The notes beneath the pieces were generated by a model, which searched no databases, was not told the origin of the DNA, and saw only the letters and a program-made list of their open reading frames with translations. A stretch of DNA of 64,000 bases from Neisseria sp. oral taxon 014 str. F0314 (GTDB lineage Bacteria; Pseudomonadota; Gammaproteobacteria; Burkholderiales; Neisseriaceae). Made by a program: the position numbers and the translations under genes. This document shows positions 55,016-63,593 of the stretch, piece by piece. Position 1 is the stretch's first letter, and each line of letters starts with the position of its first letter. The stretch is taken from contig NZ_CP040504.1 of assembly GCF_005886145.1 (NCBI RefSeq), forward strand, positions 1,736,001-1,800,000, given 5' to 3'.

Positions 55016-56119
55016 TCAAATCCGCATCGGCATCACGATGTATTTAAAGTTCGGATTATTGGGGATGGTAAACAAGGTCGAACGGTTGGCGTCTCCGAAG
55101 GCGAGTTGCATGTCGTCGGCGTGTACGTTGCGAAGCACGTCCATCAGGTAGCCGATGTTGAAACCGACCTCAAGTTCGCTGCCTTGGTAGGCGATTTCAA
55201 GTTCTTCGCGGGCTTCTTCCTGTTCGTTATTGCTGCACACGACGCTTAACAGACCCGGTTGCAGGAACAGGCGCGCTCCGCGGAATTTTTCGTTGGCGAG
55301 AATGGCGGCGCGCTCGAGTGCACCCAAGAAGTCGGTTCGGGAAACAAGGAAGATTTTGTCGTTGTCCAGCGGGATGACGCGGTTGAAATCGGGGAATTTG
55401 CCGTCGATGACTTTGCTAACAATGGTGGTGCCGTTGCATTGGAAACGCACTTGGTTGTCAAGCAGCTCGACGGTGATTTGTTCGGACGGATTGTTCAGCA
55501 GCTTAAAGAGCTCCAATACGGTTTTACGCGGCAGGATGACTTCGGTTTTGGGCAATTCGGCTTCGATTTGGCTGGTGGCATAGGCAAGGCGGTGGCCGTC
55601 GGTGGCGACAAGGCGTAATTGGTTGCCTTCGACCTGCATCAAGAGGCCGTTGAGGTAATAACGGATGTCTTGCACGGCCATGCTGTATTGCACCTGCGAG
55701 AGCATGTTTTTGAAGGTTTCCTGAGTCAGCGAAAAAGCCGTGCTGACGTCGTGTCCGACGCTCATCAGCGGGAAATCCTCGGCAGGCAGGGTTTGCAGGG
55801 CGAATCGGGATTTTCCTGCTTTAAGGGTCAGCCGGTTGTCGGCCCAGTCGAGCGATACGATGGCGCTTTCGGGCAGGGCACGCAGGATGTCTTGGAATTT
55901 CTTGGCATTGGTGGTAATGCGGAAGTCTCCGGTCTGGCTTTCGGGGCCGGCGGTGTTGATTTGGATTTCCAAGTCGGTGGCCAGAATGTTGGTTTGTCCG
56001 TTGCTGCTTTCAAGCAGTACGTTGGACAGAATCGGCAGGGTGTGGCGGCGCTCGACGATGCCGGTTACTGCTTGTAGCGGCTTGAGCAGGCTGTCGCGGT
56101 CGGCTTGTAGAATCAACAT
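55016..56119 (-). CDS. dnaN: DNA polymerase III beta subunit (sliding clamp)
   Basis: The ring-shaped processivity clamp. The 367-residue protein is of normal length with the usual start MLILQADRDSLLKPLQAVTGIVERRHTLPILSNVL, the middle domain VRYYLNGLLMQVE-like region and the C-terminal YIVMPMRI. It follows dnaA with a short DUS-containing gap, forming the dnaA-dnaN pair. Confidence 0.97.
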   Translation of the reverse strand: MLILQADRDSLLKPLQAVTGIVERRHTLPILSNVLLESSNGQTNILATDLEIQINTAGPESQTGDFRITTNAKKFQDILRALPESAIVSLDWADNRLTLKAGKSRFALQTLPAEDFPLMSVGHDVSTAFSLTQETFKNMLSQVQYSMAVQDIRYYLNGLLMQVEGNQLRLVATDGHRLAYATSQIEAELPKTEVILPRKTVLELFKLLNNPSEQITVELLDNQVRFQCNGTTIVSKVIDGKFPDFNRVIPLDNDKIFLVSRTDFLGALERAAILANEKFRGARLFLQPGLLSVVCSNNEQEEAREELEIAYQGSELEVGFNIGYLMDVLRNVHADDMQLAFGDANRSTLFTIPNNPNFKYIVMPMRI

Positions 56120-56156
56120 ATTTTATTCCTTTGAATTTTGAAATCCGGTTTTATCT

Positions 56157-56205
56157 GTTTTTCAGACGGCCTTTAGCCGATTGGGTTGGAGAGAGGCCGT
56201 CTGAA
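56157..56205. repeat. DUS inverted pair between dnaA and dnaN
   Basis: A reverse DUS at about 56160 and a forward DUS at about 56193 can pair as a hairpin with about 22 bases between them. It may dampen read-through from dnaA into dnaN. Confidence 0.6.
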
Positions 56206-56207
56206 AG

Positions 56208-57722
56208 TCAATTTTGAATCATAATCAGCAGCTTTTCGTAATCCTGCGCCAGTTCGGGGTCGTCTTCGCGCAATTTGGCGACGGCTTTGACGCCGTGCAT
56301 GACCGTGGTGTGGTCCCGCCCGCCGAACGCATCGCCGATGGAGGGCAGGCTGAGGTTGGTCAGCTCTTTGGTCAGGCTCATGGCGACTTGGCGCGGGCGG
56401 GCGATGTTGCGGGTGCGTTTTTTGCCAAGTATGTCGCTGATTTTAATCCGGTAGTATTTCGCCGTTGCATCGATGATGATGTCGGCGGTAATGACTTTGT
56501 GTTTGACGGCGATGATGTCCTGTAAAGCGTCGCGCGCCAAATCGATGTCAATCGGCTTATTCATGAAGCGGCTGCTGGCGCTGACGCGGTTGAACGCGCC
56601 TTCCAGCTCGCGCACGTTGGAACGGATAAGGTTGGCAATGAAAAAGGCGGCCTCGTCGGTCAGGCTGATACCGGAGGATTCGGCTTTTTTTTGTAAAATC
56701 GCCACGCGCATTTCCAGTTCGGGCGGTTCGAGCTCCAGCGTCAATCCCCATGAAAAACGCGATTTCAGCCGGTCGTCCATATCTTCGATTTTGGCGGGAA
56801 GGACGTCGCAGGTAAGGATAAGCTGTTTTTTTTCGTTATGGAAGTGGTTGTACAGATAGAAAAATTCTTCCATCGTACGGTCTTTGCCCTTGATGAACTG
56901 AATGTCGTCGATGATAAGCAGGTCGTATTGTTTGTATTGCTGTTTGAACACGTCGTAGCTGTTAGTGCGTACGGCGCTCATAAAGCTGCGTATATAGTCG
57001 TCGGAGTGCATGTAACGCACTTTGGCGTCGGGGCGGTTTTTCAGCAGTTCGTTGCCGATGGCCTGCACCAGATGGGTTTTGCCCAAGCCGGTGCTGCCGT
57101 AGAGGAAAAACGGGTTGTAGCTTTGGCCGGGATTTTCGGCGATGGATTGTGCGGCGGCGGCGGCGATGCGGTTGCCTTTGCCTTCCACCAGCGTTTCAAA
57201 AGTATAGTCGGAAGACAGGTTGGTCTGGCTGTAACGCGTTTCCGCCGCGCCGCGCTGTTCGTCGAGTCTGGTTTTGGCAGTCGGGTTGGCTGCCGCAGGT
57301 GCGGGTTCTGGCTCGGTGCGGCGGTTGCCGTGCGGCAGGTTTTTCATGCGTTCGGCGAGGATGTCTGCGGCGGTTTTGTTCGAAAGTGCCGGTGTGGTGT
57401 GCGGATGGGCGGGGGTGTTTTCAGACGGCCTTTCTTCCAAAGATTTGCCGGATGCGTCTGAGGCCATAGGGTAGCTTCGGCCCGTGCCCGTTTTGAATAA
57501 GAATGCGGCTTGTTGCGGTGCAAGCTCGGCGCGGACGGCTTCAATGTCGGCGGCAAAGCGGTTTTGCAGCATGTTACAGGCAAACTGGTTTTTACCGTAC
57601 ACCACCCATGTGCCGTTTTCTTCGCCCACGGTCAGCGGTGCAATCCAGGTTTGGAATTGTTGCGCAGGTAGGGAATCGTGGAGTTTGCGGAGGCACAGCG
57701 GCCAGAATTCTGCCAAAGTCAT
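56208..57722 (-). CDS. dnaA: Chromosomal replication initiator protein DnaA
   Basis: Binds DnaA boxes and opens oriC. The 504-residue protein has domain I (MTLAEFWPLCLRKLHDSLPAQQFQTWI), a variable linker (residues about 90-165) with a DUS encoded as ERPSEN, the AAA+ domain (GSTGLGKTHLVQAIG, LLIIDDIQFIKGK) and the DNA-binding domain with GGRDHTTVMHG. It is read away from the candidate origin and rpmH. Confidence 0.97.
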   Translation of the reverse strand: MTLAEFWPLCLRKLHDSLPAQQFQTWIAPLTVGEENGTWVVYGKNQFACNMLQNRFAADIEAVRAELAPQQAAFLFKTGTGRSYPMASDASGKSLEERPSENTPAHPHTTPALSNKTAADILAERMKNLPHGNRRTEPEPAPAAANPTAKTRLDEQRGAAETRYSQTNLSSDYTFETLVEGKGNRIAAAAAQSIAENPGQSYNPFFLYGSTGLGKTHLVQAIGNELLKNRPDAKVRYMHSDDYIRSFMSAVRTNSYDVFKQQYKQYDLLIIDDIQFIKGKDRTMEEFFYLYNHFHNEKKQLILTCDVLPAKIEDMDDRLKSRFSWGLTLELEPPELEMRVAILQKKAESSGISLTDEAAFFIANLIRSNVRELEGAFNRVSASSRFMNKPIDIDLARDALQDIIAVKHKVITADIIIDATAKYYRIKISDILGKKRTRNIARPRQVAMSLTKELTNLSLPSIGDAFGGRDHTTVMHGVKAVAKLREDDPELAQDYEKLLIMIQN

Positions 57723-57748
57723 GAGAAGCCCGTCAGGAAAATCAAATC

Positions 57749-57804
57749 AGGCCGTCTGAAAAATAAAAAGCAGCCACAACGTTCGTTATTTTTCAGACGG
57801 CCTG
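57749..57804 (-). terminator. DUS inverted pair upstream of dnaA
   Basis: A 19-bp stem (57749-57767 with 57786-57804) with an 18-base loop. It lies in the dnaA leader, not after a gene, so it may be regulatory or simply an uptake signal. Confidence 0.6.
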
Positions 57805-57946
57805 CAAGGAAATATGCATAATTAATGTAATTATACCGATTTTTATCCACAAGCGCATCAGAAATTTTATCCACAGAAGCGGCCGCATTTTAACTCGCGG
57901 CAAATCGGAACGTTCGATAAAATCATCGCCAAAGCGTTAATTCTGA
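57805..57946. other. Candidate replication origin (dnaA-rpmH intergenic)
   Basis: Two perfect DnaA boxes TTATCCACA at 57843-57851 and 57867-57875, same strand, 24 bases apart, with AT-rich sequence (ATGCATAATTAATGTAATTATA) on the left. The dnaA-rpmH gap holds oriC in many bacteria. Only two boxes are visible, so it could instead be the dnaA autoregulatory region. Confidence 0.55.
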
Positions 57947-57975
57947 TTGACAAATCCGTCGGATTAGGGTGTAAT
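57947..57975 (+). promoter_or_regulatory. rpmH operon promoter
   Basis: A perfect TTGACA (57947-57952) and TGTAAT (57970-57975) with a 17-base spacer, 38 bases before the rpmH start. Confidence 0.8.
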
Positions 57976-58012
57976 CCGCAGTTTAATTCTACCGATTTTT
58001 TTAGGAAAAGAC

Positions 58013-58147
58013 ATGAAACGCACTTATCAACCTTCGGTTACCAAACGCAAACGCACCCACGGCTTCTTGGTGCGCTCCAAAACCCGCGGCGGCCGCGCAG
58101 TGTTGGCTGCGCGTCGGGCCAAAGGCCGCAAACGCTTGGCCGTATAA
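58013..58147 (+). CDS. rpmH: 50S ribosomal protein L34
   Basis: A 44-residue, highly basic protein ([18 protein letters not shown] start, KGRKRLAV end) with TTTTTTAGGAAAAG as ribosome-binding region. First gene of the rpmH-rnpA-yidD-yidC operon; rnpA begins 2 bases after its stop. Confidence 0.98.
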   Translation: MKRTYQPSVTKRKRTHGFLVRSKTRGGRAVLAARRAKGRKRLAV

Positions 58148-58149
58148 TT

Positions 58150-58488
58150 TTGGACAACCGCTTCGGCAGGCAGTACCGCTTATTAAAAACGGATGATTTT
58201 TCATCCGTTTTTGCGTTAAGAAACCGACGCAGCCGCGATTTGTTGCAGGTTTCGCAGTCGGGCGACAACGGCCTGAACCATCCGCGCCTCGGTCTCGTGG
58301 TCGGCAAGAAGGCCGCCAAACGAGCCAATGCGCGCAACTATATGAAACGCGTTATCCGCGACTGGTTCCGCCGCCATAAGGAAATTTTGCCGCCGCACGA
58401 TTTCGTGGTGCGGGTGCATCGGCCTTTTACGCGTGAAAATGCCGCCGATGCCCGCGAACAGTTGGCGCAACTGATGAAGAAACGCTGA
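58150..58488 (+). CDS. rnpA: Ribonuclease P protein component
   Basis: The basic protein subunit of RNase P, which matures tRNA 5' ends. The 112-residue product has the family core [19 protein letters not shown] and FRRHKEIL. The start is a TTG directly after rpmH. The stop overlaps the yidD start. Confidence 0.95.
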   Translation: MDNRFGRQYRLLKTDDFSSVFALRNRRSRDLLQVSQSGDNGLNHPRLGLVVGKKAAKRANARNYMKRVIRDWFRRHKEILPPHDFVVRVHRPFTRENAADAREQLAQLMKKR

Positions 58489-58706
58489 TGGGGCTGACTG
58501 CAAAAATCATGCTCGGGCTGATTCGGTTTTACCAGTATGCCGTCAGCCCGCTGATTCCGCCGCGTTGCCGGTATACGCCGACTTGTTCGCAATATGCGCT
58601 GGAAGCGGTAAAGAAATACGGCGCGTTCAAAGGAGGTTGGCTTGCCGTCAAACGCATTGCCCGCTGCCATCCTTTCGGCGGCAGCGGACACGACCCCGTA
58701 CCTTAA
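58488..58706 (+). CDS. yidD: Membrane protein insertion efficiency factor YidD
   Basis: A 72-residue protein with [20 protein letters not shown] and [15 protein letters not shown], the family signatures including three conserved cysteines. It assists YidC-dependent insertion. It overlaps rnpA by one base. Confidence 0.95.
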   Translation: MGLTAKIMLGLIRFYQYAVSPLIPPRCRYTPTCSQYALEAVKKYGAFKGGWLAVKRIARCHPFGGSGHDPVP

Positions 58707-58974
58707 AGAACTTTTTAAGAGAATTGGGGCGGGAAGACGGGGAATGGTTTGTATGGAATTTGGTCGGGCGGAACGGAATATGCCCCACCGAATCGCGAAA
58801 ATCCGTGTCGGGTTTGTATGTCCGTTGCCGTTGAAACCGCCGTTTTAAGCCTATCTGCACCGCATTTGCTTTTTGCGTATTTTTCTTTTATTTCTCATCG
58901 GTTTCTATATAATGCCGTCTGAAGTAACCATCCCACCTTTTGATATTTACATCCTGTAAATTTGGAAAATTTTT

Positions 58975-60609
58975 ATGGATTCTAAAAGACTTGTAACCTT
59001 TGCCGTTATCGCGTTTGCGATATTGTTCGGTTGGCAGAAGCTTTTCCCTGCACCGAAGCCGGCGCAGACGCAACATGCCGTGCAGCAACAGCAGGCGGTT
59101 GCCGCCAAGGCGGAAGCGGCACTGACTGCCGCCGTGCCGATTACCGTGACCACCGATACGGTCAAGGCCGTTATTGATGAGAAGAGCGGCGATTTGCGTC
59201 GGCTGACTTTGCTGAAGTACAAAGCGTCGGGTGATGCGAACAAGGATTTCGTCCTGTTTGACGACGGCAAAGACCACACTTATGTCGCGCAAGCCGAACT
59301 GTTGGATGCGCAGGGTAACAACGTCCTGAAAAATGTCGGTTTTACCGCGCCGCAAAAACAATATACGTTAAACGGCGATAAAACCGAAGTGCGCCTGAGT
59401 GCGGAGGCGGACGGTCTGAAAATCGACAAAGTCTATACTTTCACCAAAGGCAGCTATTTGATCAATGTGCGGTTTGACGTAACCGACGCGGGCGGCAAGC
59501 CTATCAACCTGACCGCCAACTATCGCGTGGTGCGCGACAGCAGCAAGCCCGAAGGGCAGGGCTATTTCACCCAGTCGTATGTCGGCCCCGTGGTTTATAC
59601 GCCCGAAGGCCAGTTTGAAAAAGTAACCTTCTCCGATTTGGACGACGATTTCAAATCCGGCAAAAACAAAGCCGAATATGTGCACAAAACCAATAGCGGT
59701 TGGTTGGGCATGATTGAGCATCATTTTATGGCGACTTGGATTCTCCAGCCGAAAGACGGCCAGACCGTTTGTGCGGCGGGCGACTGCCAGATTGACATCA
59801 AACGCCGCGGCGACAACCTTTACAGCGCCGGAGTGAGCGTGCCGATGGCGGCCGTTGCCGCGGGCGGCAAAGCGTCGGTTTCGATGAATCTGTATGCCGG
59901 CCCGCAGACCACCAGCGTGTTGGCGGGTATTGCCGACAAGCTGCAACTGGCCAAAGATTACGGCAAGGTACACTGGTTTGCGTCGCCGCTGTTCTGGCTG
60001 TTGAACAAGCTGCATGAACTTATCGGCAACTGGGGCTGGTCGATTATCGCGCTGACTATCATCGTTAAGGCGGTGCTGTATCCGCTGACCAATGCGTCCT
60101 ACCGCTCGATGGCCAAAATGCGTGCCGTGGCGCCGAAACTTCAGGCGATTAAAGAAAAATACGGCGACGACCGTATGGCGCAGCAACAGGCCATGATGCA
60201 GATGTATAAAGACGAGAAAATCAATCCGCTCGGCGGCTGTTTGCCGATGCTGTTGCAGATTCCCGTGTTCATCGGCCTTTATTGGGCGCTGTTTGCCTCG
60301 GTCGAGTTGCGTCAGGCGCCGTGGTTGGGCTGGATTACCGACTTGAGCCGTCCCGATCCGTTTTACATCCTGCCGCTGATTATGGCCGGTACGATGTTTG
60401 CCCAGACTTTCCTCAATCCGCCGCCGACCGATCCGATGCAGGCGAAGATGATGAAAATCATGCCGATGGTTTTTTCGGTGATGTTCTTCTTCTTCCCCGC
60501 CGGTTTGGTACTGTACTGGGTGGTCAACAATCTGCTGACCATCGCGCAGCAATGGTATATCAACAGGAATATTGAGAAGCAGCGCACTCAGGGCGAAGTG
60601 GTTTCTTAA
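58975..60609 (+). CDS. yidC: Membrane protein insertase YidC
   Basis: Inserts and folds inner-membrane proteins, with or without SecYEG. The 544-residue protein has an N-terminal transmembrane helix (residues 6-24), a large periplasmic domain (30-340) and the C-terminal five-helix core (NWGWSIIALTIIVKAVLYPLT, LGGCLPMLLQIPVFIGLYWAL, FPAGLVLYWVVNNLLTIAQQ). A 268-base gap separates it from yidD; it has a TATAAT at 58908 and an AT-type DUS at 58912, so it may have its own promoter. Confidence 0.97.
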   Translation: MDSKRLVTFAVIAFAILFGWQKLFPAPKPAQTQHAVQQQQAVAAKAEAALTAAVPITVTTDTVKAVIDEKSGDLRRLTLLKYKASGDANKDFVLFDDGKDHTYVAQAELLDAQGNNVLKNVGFTAPQKQYTLNGDKTEVRLSAEADGLKIDKVYTFTKGSYLINVRFDVTDAGGKPINLTANYRVVRDSSKPEGQGYFTQSYVGPVVYTPEGQFEKVTFSDLDDDFKSGKNKAEYVHKTNSGWLGMIEHHFMATWILQPKDGQTVCAAGDCQIDIKRRGDNLYSAGVSVPMAAVAAGGKASVSMNLYAGPQTTSVLAGIADKLQLAKDYGKVHWFASPLFWLLNKLHELIGNWGWSIIALTIIVKAVLYPLTNASYRSMAKMRAVAPKLQAIKEKYGDDRMAQQQAMMQMYKDEKINPLGGCLPMLLQIPVFIGLYWALFASVELRQAPWLGWITDLSRPDPFYILPLIMAGTMFAQTFLNPPPTDPMQAKMMKIMPMVFSVMFFFFPAGLVLYWVVNNLLTIAQQWYINRNIEKQRTQGEVVS

Positions 60610-60620
60610 GTTAAGGGTAA

Positions 60621-60658
60621 AGGAGGCCGTCTGAAAACATTTTCAGACGGCCTTTTCG
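60621..60658 (+). terminator. DUS inverted-repeat terminator after yidC
   Basis: A 14-bp stem (60624-60637 with 60640-60653), loop CA, then TTTT. Confidence 0.85.
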
Positions 60659-60937
60659 TATCGGGCGGGCGGTTTGTTTCGGTTCGGGCTTTGTCCGGCG
60701 TTTTTTTTGTCGTGAGCATGGTTTGGGATGCGATAACTGCCGAACGTTTAAGTTTCAGACGGCCTTCTGGCAGAACGGGAAAGGCAGGGATGTGTTTGCC
60801 GTCCGTTTGATTTTCTTCCATTCGGGTACACCGGATTTCAGGCGGATAGAGGCGGTCTGTAATTTGACGTTGCAGATGCTTAGTGCTATTAATTCTTGTT
60901 TGGCAATGTTTCGCAACAAATCTTTAAGGATGAGGCA
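60659..60937. other. Intergenic region before the lactate dehydrogenase gene
   Basis: About 280 bases with a single reverse DUS at about 60755. I see no gene; the ORF frames here are short and not family-like. AAGGATGAGG precedes the next start. Confidence 0.6.
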
Positions 60938-61897
60938 ATGAAAAAAGTAGGTAACAAAGTGGTGGTGGTCGGCACAGGCTCGGTGGGTATCAGCTATGCG
61001 TATTCGATGCTGAATCAGGCACTTTGTGATGATTTGGTCTTAATCGACCTCAACCGCAAACGCGCCGAAGGCGAGGCGCGCGACTTTCGGCACGGGATGC
61101 CTTATGCCGCGTCGCCGGCACGGATTTATGTCGGCGATTACGGCGACTGTTCCGATGCCGACATCGTGTGCATCTGCGCCGGACTGCCGCAACGCCCGGG
61201 CGAAACGCGGCTGGATTTGATCGACAACAATCTGCGCGTGTTCCATTCCATCGTTACGGCGGTTATGGCGTCGGGCTTTGATGGAATCTTTCTAGTGGCG
61301 ACCAACCCTGTCGATGTGCTGTCGTATGCGACTTGGCGGTTCTCCGGCCTGCCGAAGGAGCGCGTCATCGGTTCGGGTACGATTATCGATTCCGCCCGCT
61401 TCCGCAGTTGCTTGGGCAACGAATTTAATGTTGCGCCTTGGAGCGTGGATGCGATGATGATAGGCGAACACGGCGACAGCGTGATTGCTGTATGGAGTAC
61501 CGCCAATATTTCCGGCATGTCGGTGAAAAAGATTCTGGGGCAGGAAGAGGGCGGCAAGGCGCGGATGGAGAAAATCTATTCCAACGTGCGCAATGCCGCT
61601 TACGAAGTGATTGAGGCCAAAGGTTCGACCAGCCACGGTATCGGCATGGGCTTGAGCCGCATTTCCAATGCGATTCTGCACAATCAGGGCGTGGTATTGC
61701 CGGTGTCGTCCCTGCTTGAGGGCGAGTTCGGACAAGAAAACGTTTATATCGGCGTGCCGACCGTGGTCAACCGCCAAGGTGCGGTGCGCATCATCAATCT
61801 GGATTTGTCCGATGACGAAGCGGAGCAGTTTGCCCGCTCCGCCGAATTGTTGAAAAGCTACCAGCGGAAAGTCGACGACTTTATGGCGGCACGGTAA
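60938..61897 (+). CDS. ldh: L-lactate dehydrogenase (NAD-dependent)
   Basis: Reduces pyruvate to L-lactate with NADH. The 319-residue protein has the Rossmann motif VVVGTGSVGISYA, the substrate loop LPQRPGETRLDLIDNN (Gln for lactate rather than Arg for malate), VATNPVDVLSYATWR and the active-site His in MIGEHGDSVIAVW. Neisseria generally use flavin-linked lactate dehydrogenases, so this NAD-type enzyme is worth noting. Malate activity is unlikely given the Gln. Confidence 0.9.
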   Translation: MKKVGNKVVVVGTGSVGISYAYSMLNQALCDDLVLIDLNRKRAEGEARDFRHGMPYAASPARIYVGDYGDCSDADIVCICAGLPQRPGETRLDLIDNNLRVFHSIVTAVMASGFDGIFLVATNPVDVLSYATWRFSGLPKERVIGSGTIIDSARFRSCLGNEFNVAPWSVDAMMIGEHGDSVIAVWSTANISGMSVKKILGQEEGGKARMEKIYSNVRNAAYEVIEAKGSTSHGIGMGLSRISNAILHNQGVVLPVSSLLEGEFGQENVYIGVPTVVNRQGAVRIINLDLSDDEAEQFARSAELLKSYQRKVDDFMAAR

Positions 61898-61922
61898 TCC
61901 CGCTCCGGGCCGTCTGAAAACC

Positions 61923-61951
61923 AAGCCCTGTTCCCCGCCGGAGCAGGGCTT
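61923..61951 (+). terminator. Hairpin after ldh
   Basis: A 12-bp stem (61923-61934 with 61940-61951, one G-U), loop CCGCC. There is no T-run. A single DUS at 61908 precedes it. Confidence 0.55.
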
Positions 61952-62041
61952 AGTTACAGCGGCTGAGTCCAAATATCCCGCGTTCTGTTAAAATATCCGC
62001 ATCCGATTATTAACCCGAACAAACACATCAAGAGAAATACC

Positions 62042-63121
62042 ATGAATATCCCAGCCATTCGGACCGCCCTCGAGGCGGTGCAGATTCCCCAAACCGGCCG
62101 CACGCTCGGCGGTGAAAAGGCCGTACAGGCAGTCGAAGAGCGTTCAGACGGCCTCTACATCACTCTGCAATTCGGCTTTCCCGTCAACCATATCGGCGCG
62201 GAACTGGCGAACAGGGTGCAGGAGGCCGTCATCGGCATCACAGGCGATGCACATATCCACCTCAGCATCGACACCGTTATCGGCACGCACAAAGTGCAGC
62301 CCGGCGTCGCCACCATCAAAGGCGTGAAAAACATCATCGCCGTCGCATCCGGCAAGGGCGGCGTCGGCAAGTCCACCACCACCGCCAACCTCGCCACCGC
62401 CATGGCGCGTATGGGCGCGCGCGTGGGCGTGCTGGATGCCGACCTCTACGGCCCCAGCCAGCCGACCATGTTGGGCGTGCAAGACCGCAAACCCGACCAG
62501 CAGAACCAAAAACTGATTCCCGTCGAAGCCGACAGCGGCATCCAAGTGATGTCCATTGGCTTTCTGGTCGACACCGACCAAGCCGTAGTCTGGCGCGGGC
62601 CGATGGTGAGCCAAGCCTTGCAGCAGTTGATGTTTCAAAGCGAGTGGGACGACGTGGACTACCTCTTCATCGACCTGCCGCCGGGCACGGGCGACATCCA
62701 GCTTACCCTGTCGCAGAAAATTCCGGTAACCGGCTCGGTGGTCGTTACCACGCCGCAGGACATCGCCCTGATTGACGCGCGCAAGGCGGTGGATATGTTC
62801 AACAAAGTCAACATCCCGATTCTCGGCGTACTGGAAAACATGTCGGTACACATCTGCTCCAACTGCGGCCACGCCGAAGCCATTTTCGGTTCGGAAGGCG
62901 GCAAAAATCTGGCAGGCCGTCTGAACGTGCCGCTGCTCGGACAGCTCCCGCTGAGCCTGCCCGTGCGCGAAGCGATGGACAGCGGTTCGGCCAAGCAGCT
63001 TTTGGAAGACAATCCCGCCATCGCCGAAATCTATACCGACGCGGCTTTCCAAATTGCCCTCGCCATCGCCGACAAGGGCAAGGATTTCAGCAGCCGCTTC
63101 CCGAAAATCGTCGTCGAATAA
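62042..63121 (+). CDS. mrp: Mrp/ApbC-family Fe-S cluster carrier
   Basis: A P-loop NTPase that carries Fe-S clusters to target proteins. The 359-residue protein has an N-terminal MIP18-like region, the deviant Walker A ASGKGGVGKSTTT, VLDADLYGPSQP, LFIDLPPGTGD and the cluster-binding CSNCGH. Ribosome-binding AAGAGA at 62030 is adequate. It lies alone between two terminators. Confidence 0.94.
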   Translation: MNIPAIRTALEAVQIPQTGRTLGGEKAVQAVEERSDGLYITLQFGFPVNHIGAELANRVQEAVIGITGDAHIHLSIDTVIGTHKVQPGVATIKGVKNIIAVASGKGGVGKSTTTANLATAMARMGARVGVLDADLYGPSQPTMLGVQDRKPDQQNQKLIPVEADSGIQVMSIGFLVDTDQAVVWRGPMVSQALQQLMFQSEWDDVDYLFIDLPPGTGDIQLTLSQKIPVTGSVVVTTPQDIALIDARKAVDMFNKVNIPILGVLENMSVHICSNCGHAEAIFGSEGGKNLAGRLNVPLLGQLPLSLPVREAMDSGSAKQLLEDNPAIAEIYTDAAFQIALAIADKGKDFSSRFPKIVVE

Positions 63122-63170
63122 AGTGCTCGGGCAGCAAGCCTGCTTGCAATAATCGGGCTTTTTAACCGTC

Positions 63171-63205
63171 GAGGCCGTCTGAAAACTGTTTTCAGACGGC
63201 CTTTT
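63171..63205 (+). terminator. DUS inverted-repeat terminator after mrp
   Basis: A 15-bp stem (63172-63186 with 63188-63202) and a T-run. A smaller GCAAGC/GCTTGC hairpin lies just upstream at about 63134. Confidence 0.85.
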
Positions 63206-63593
63206 GTTATATGCTTTGATTTAAAACAGTTCCGGATGAAACTGCCGTTGCCGAACACGGGCGGGTCGGATAGACTGGCAGGCGGGCGGATGTCGGGTTC
63301 CGCACCGCCGTTTTAAAAATATCGAGACACGGTATCGAAACCGTGCAGGCCGTCTGAAAAACAACATGAGCCATGCGGACATGGCCGTTACTGTTCCGAA
63401 TCAACCGCTATCACCACATTTTCTTCAAGAGCAAACCGGTTTTTGAGTTGTCGATGAATAACAAACTTCCTGCGCATATCTCCGGCCAAACGACCAGCCT
63501 GTTTCCGCTCGGCGGATTCAAACCTTCGCAGGAAGCCTAATAATCCATAATCTCTTTTATTTATTTACAGCTAAAAAAGAAAGGAACTACCTC
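63206..63593. other. Intergenic region upstream of the sugar transporter
   Basis: About 390 bases with a DUS at 63347. A small frame from ATG 63367 (M-S-H-A-D-M-A-V-T-V) to TGA near 63447 has no family likeness or good ribosome-binding site. AAAGGAACT precedes the transporter start. No gene is supported. Confidence 0.55.

Noticed and set aside
63367..63447. Small frame before the sugar transporter
   Set aside because: No ribosome-binding site of note and no family likeness; it lies just after a DUS in non-coding-looking sequence.
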